Shown: one piece after another, positions 61,577-64,000 of the stretch
How the letters are laid out: every line of letters begins with the position of its first letter
Numbering within the stretch: the first letter of the stretch is position 1
Source of the DNA: an uncultured Acidobacteriota bacterium
GTDB taxonomy: Bacteria; Acidobacteriota; Terriglobia; Terriglobales; Acidobacteriaceae
Direction: 5' to 3'
DNA length: 64,000 bases
NCBI GenBank assembly: GCA_903851035.1
Contig: CAINND010000009.1
Coordinates: forward strand, 1-64,000
Notes under the pieces: model-generated
What the model was told of the DNA's origin: nothing
The model's database searches: none
Seen by the model: the letters and a program-made list of their open reading frames with translations, nothing else
Made by a program: the position numbers and the translations under genes

Positions 61577-64000
61577 ATGTTCGGACTCGGTTACAGCAAG
61601 GAAAAGTCGCGCGCCGCCGCTGAAAAATATCTGCAGCAGAACAAGCTGCCGAATGCCATTGCCGAGTACGAAAAGATACTGAAGGAAGAGCCGCGCGACC
61701 TGGCCATCCTCAACACCGTGGGCGACGTTTACGCCCGCATGGGCCAGAACGAAAAGGCGATTGAGCGCTTCAAGACCGTGGGCGAGGCCTACGCCGCCGA
61801 CGGTTTCGTGCTCAAGGCCATCGCCGTCTATAAGAAGATTACCAAGCTCGACTCCGCCGGGCTGCCATGCATTGAAAAACTCGCCGAACTCTATCGCAAG
61901 CAGGGCATGGTCACCGACGCACGCTCCGCCCTGCTGCAGGCCGCCGACGGCTACGCCCGCAAGGGACAGAACGCCCAGACGTTGCGCCTGCTCAAGCAAC
62001 TGGTCCTCTTCGATCCTGAAAACGTGCAGGTCATCACTCGCGCAGCCGACCTGATGAGCCAGGGCGGCGAGCCCGAGCAGGCCCGCCAGATGCTGCTGCA
62101 AACGGCCACCACGCTGGTCGAGCGCCACGCCTTTGACCCGGCGCAGAAGATTCTCGAACGCCTCCTCCTGGTGGACCGCAACAACACGCACGCACTGGAA
62201 CTGCGCGCCCAGGTCACCTACGAGCTGGGTGACTACCCCAAGGCCATCGAATTTTACGAGGCGCTGCCCGACCTGGACAGCCGTCCCGACGCTCTGCGCA
62301 CCCTGCTCGATGCCCAACTCCACCAGGGCAACCTGGAGGAGTCCGCGATGCTGGCGCGCAAGCTGCTCAGCGTGCATCAGGATGCCACGGGCATCATCCG
62401 CCTGGCCGACCGTTTTTATAAGGATAACGAGACGCTCCGCGTTCTGGAACTCTACAGCGAGTTCTTTGATCCCGCTCTGCGTGCCAACCATGATGAAGTC
62501 GTCGCCCATCTGGAAGGCGCCGTCTCCCGCGTGCGCAACAACCCCGATGCCTTGCAGACCATCTACACCCTGCTGCGCCGCGCCGGCGAAACCTCCATGA
62601 TCGCCGAGGTTCTGGAGCTGATGGCGCATGCCGCCGTGCAGGCCAATCAGTTGGAGCGCGCCCGCGACGCCTACAAGGAACTGATCGAGCTGGAGCCGGA
62701 CAACAACGCGCACGTGCAGGGCTATCGCCAGGTGTGCGCCCTCATGGGCCCCGGCGGCGGCGCACCACCGCCTGCCGCAGCGCCGGCCGCGGCCGAGGAG
62801 CCCCGCACCCTGGCCGACTATGTGCTGGCCGAGGGGCCGGACCTGCCAACGCAGAACTACCCTCCCGAGGTCGAAGAACACATCCAGGCCGCGCTCACCG
62901 AGTCCGAACTCTGCGAGAGCTTTTCCAGCAAGACCAAGGGCGTAACCGCCCTGGAAGCCGCGCTGCAGGTGGCGCCGGACGACCTCCGCCTGAACCGCGC
63001 GCTGGCCGTCTTCTACACCCAGGTGGGACAAAAATCCCTGGCCACCCGCTGTTATGCCACCATGCACCGCGTGCTGGAGCTGATGGGTGAAAGCGAGGCT
63101 GCCAGCTTCTATTGCGAGATGGCCGGCGCCGGGCAAACCACCACGTGGGAGGCCAAGAGCGGCGAGTTTACCGCCAGCGAGTTTGAGATGAAGCCCGAGG
63201 CCGCGGCCCAGGGTACGGCCGAGGAGATTGACCTCAGCGGTGAGTGGGAGAGCGTCTGGCAGGTCGACGAGCCGAAGCCGGAGCCCGCCGCCGAAGTCCC
63301 GCCCGGCGTCAACGTCAATGACATGCTGGTAGAGGCGCGCTTTTGCCTGGACCGCAAGATTATCTCCGAGGCCGAGTCGCTGGTGGCGCGCATTGCCGCC
63401 GTTGCGCCCAACCATCCCGAACTGCCCGTGCTGCGCGCCCGTCTGCAGGAGGCGGTTGCCGGTCCTAAGTCGGCGACGCCGCTCCCGGCCCAGCCCGCCT
63501 ATCAGCCTGTGGAGGTCATTGAGGTTGGTTCACCAACTCTTTCCACGCCGCCCATGCCGCCGCCACCGCGCCCGGCCGTTGCGCCCACGCTTAACTCTTT
63601 AGCCGCAGAGCTCGATGCCGAACTGGGGGATGGCTTTACGCCCGCCCCGCGCTCGCCGGTTTCGCCAATGCCGCCGCGCATGGCTCCTCCGGCAGCCGTT
63701 CCACCGGCAGCGGCACAGCCGCCCGCCGCCTGGAGCCAGCCGCAGCAGCCCAACTACGCTCCTCCAGCTCCTCCGGCGTATGCACAGCCGCCCGCCTATG
63801 CCGCGCCGCAGGGTTATCCGCCTGCGCCGCCACAGGCGTATCCCGGCTATCCGCCGCCGCCATATCCGCCAGCGCCGGGTTATCCCGCTCCCTATGCGGC
63901 ACAGCCCGCGGCAGCCCCTGCGCCGTCGCCCATGCCGCCCGTGGAGCCCAACGTCTTCGGCAACCTGCTACAGGATTTCGAGCGCGAGTTGGAGGACACC
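61577..64000 (+). CDS. Tetratricopeptide-repeat protein with Pro-rich linker (3' truncated by window end)
   Basis: Open from ATG 61577 to the last base (808 codons, no stop), so it is missing from the ORF track, which shows only shadows. It starts 'MFGLGYSKEKSRAAAEKYLQ'. Residues ~15-400 are TPR-like helical repeats ('AILNTVGDVYARMGQNEKAI', 'HALELRAQVTYELGDYPKAI'). A Pro/Ala linker near 395 precedes another helical region (~430-520), and after ~640 comes a long Pro/Tyr/Ala-rich low-complexity stretch ('APPAYAQPPAYAAPQGY', 'AYPGYPPPPYPPAPGYP'). Probably a cytoplasmic scaffold; no signal peptide. The C-terminal part beyond the window, beginning 'NVFGNLLQDFEREL', is unknown. Confidence 0.88.
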   Translation, partial: MFGLGYSKEKSRAAAEKYLQQNKLPNAIAEYEKILKEEPRDLAILNTVGDVYARMGQNEKAIERFKTVGEAYAADGFVLKAIAVYKKITKLDSAGLPCIEKLAELYRKQGMVTDARSALLQAADGYARKGQNAQTLRLLKQLVLFDPENVQVITRAADLMSQGGEPEQARQMLLQTATTLVERHAFDPAQKILERLLLVDRNNTHALELRAQVTYELGDYPKAIEFYEALPDLDSRPDALRTLLDAQLHQGNLEESAMLARKLLSVHQDATGIIRLADRFYKDNETLRVLELYSEFFDPALRANHDEVVAHLEGAVSRVRNNPDALQTIYTLLRRAGETSMIAEVLELMAHAAVQANQLERARDAYKELIELEPDNNAHVQGYRQVCALMGPGGGAPPPAAAPAAAEEPRTLADYVLAEGPDLPTQNYPPEVEEHIQAALTESELCESFSSKTKGVTALEAALQVAPDDLRLNRALAVFYTQVGQKSLATRCYATMHRVLELMGESEAASFYCEMAGAGQTTTWEAKSGEFTASEFEMKPEAAAQGTAEEIDLSGEWESVWQVDEPKPEPAAEVPPGVNVNDMLVEARFCLDRKIISEAESLVARIAAVAPNHPELPVLRARLQEAVAGPKSATPLPAQPAYQPVEVIEVGSPTLSTPPMPPPPRPAVAPTLNSLAAELDAELGDGFTPAPRSPVSPMPPRMAPPAAVPPAAAQPPAAWSQPQQPNYAPPAPPAYAQPPAYAAPQGYPPAPPQAYPGYPPPPYPPAPGYPAPYAAQPAAAPAPSPMPPVEPNVFGNLLQDFERELEDT

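Noticed and set aside
61364-63415. 683-aa minus-strand ORF
   Set aside because: Antisense to the TPR gene, which has a conserved reading frame through the whole stretch.

Overview
The window is high-GC chromosomal DNA that looks like an Acidobacteriota genome, probably class Terriglobia. Supporting this are two very large Oar-like TonB-dependent receptors with N-terminal carboxypeptidase-regulatory-like domains, a winged-helix regulator of the 'DPQLDSVIRVQAGRLRTKL' type fused to a membrane segment, an MXAN_5187-type protein, and the mix of housekeeping genes. The assignment rests on recognised family resemblance; no search was run.

Layout. 1-2.4 kb: a palindromic repeat array, then a two-gene ATPase + DUF4435 module that resembles the PARIS anti-phage system, both genes lower in GC than their neighbours. 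2.6-6.3 kb: cmk, an AlkZ-like winged-helix gene and mutL on the minus strand. 6.5-9.9 kb: a large TonB-dependent receptor. 9.9-15.4 kb: polA and queA (minus), separated by two unrelated cargo genes that sit between repeated copies of the same polA-leader and queA-tail sequences. 15.6-20.3 kb: class II aldolase, nitroreductase, a BtuB-like receptor under a cobalamin riboswitch, and a DODA-type dioxygenase. 20.4-23.4 kb: three-subunit proton-translocating transhydrogenase (pntAA-pntAB-pntB). 23.6-27.4 kb: alcohol dehydrogenase, YkgJ-like protein, small membrane protein, SRPBCC protein, XRE regulator and MXAN_5187-like protein. 27.5-32.7 kb: purH, then hemE-hemH-hemY. 32.8-36 kb: response regulator, Rsm22-like methyltransferase, mltG, DUF309. 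36.2-48.1 kb: an alpha-glucan locus with two exported GH13 enzymes, malQ, an MFS sugar transporter, a membrane-anchored regulator and a TonB receptor. 48.4-53.5 kb: methylmalonyl-CoA mutase (both subunits) and the MeaB chaperone. 53.6-64 kb: tandem TOBE protein, tRNA-Ser(UGA), HD-GYP protein, cold-shock protein, hemerythrin-like protein, unknown membrane protein, two MacB/FtsX-type permeases, a polytopic membrane protein, and a TPR protein that runs off the window end and is absent from the ORF track.

How the genes fit together. Cobalamin links two regions: a riboswitch-controlled outer-membrane receptor probably imports B12, and methylmalonyl-CoA mutase with MeaB uses it. The glucan locus forms a plausible chain from outer-membrane uptake through periplasmic hydrolysis to inner-membrane transport and cytoplasmic MalQ. 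The haem genes are in the Bacillus-like order hemE-H-Y.

The most unusual features are the PARIS-like module; a dispersed palindromic element (core GGTGCCCCAT) that supplies the C-terminus of the DUF4435 protein and is inserted in frame in queA; and the duplicated polA/queA junction carrying two different orphan genes.
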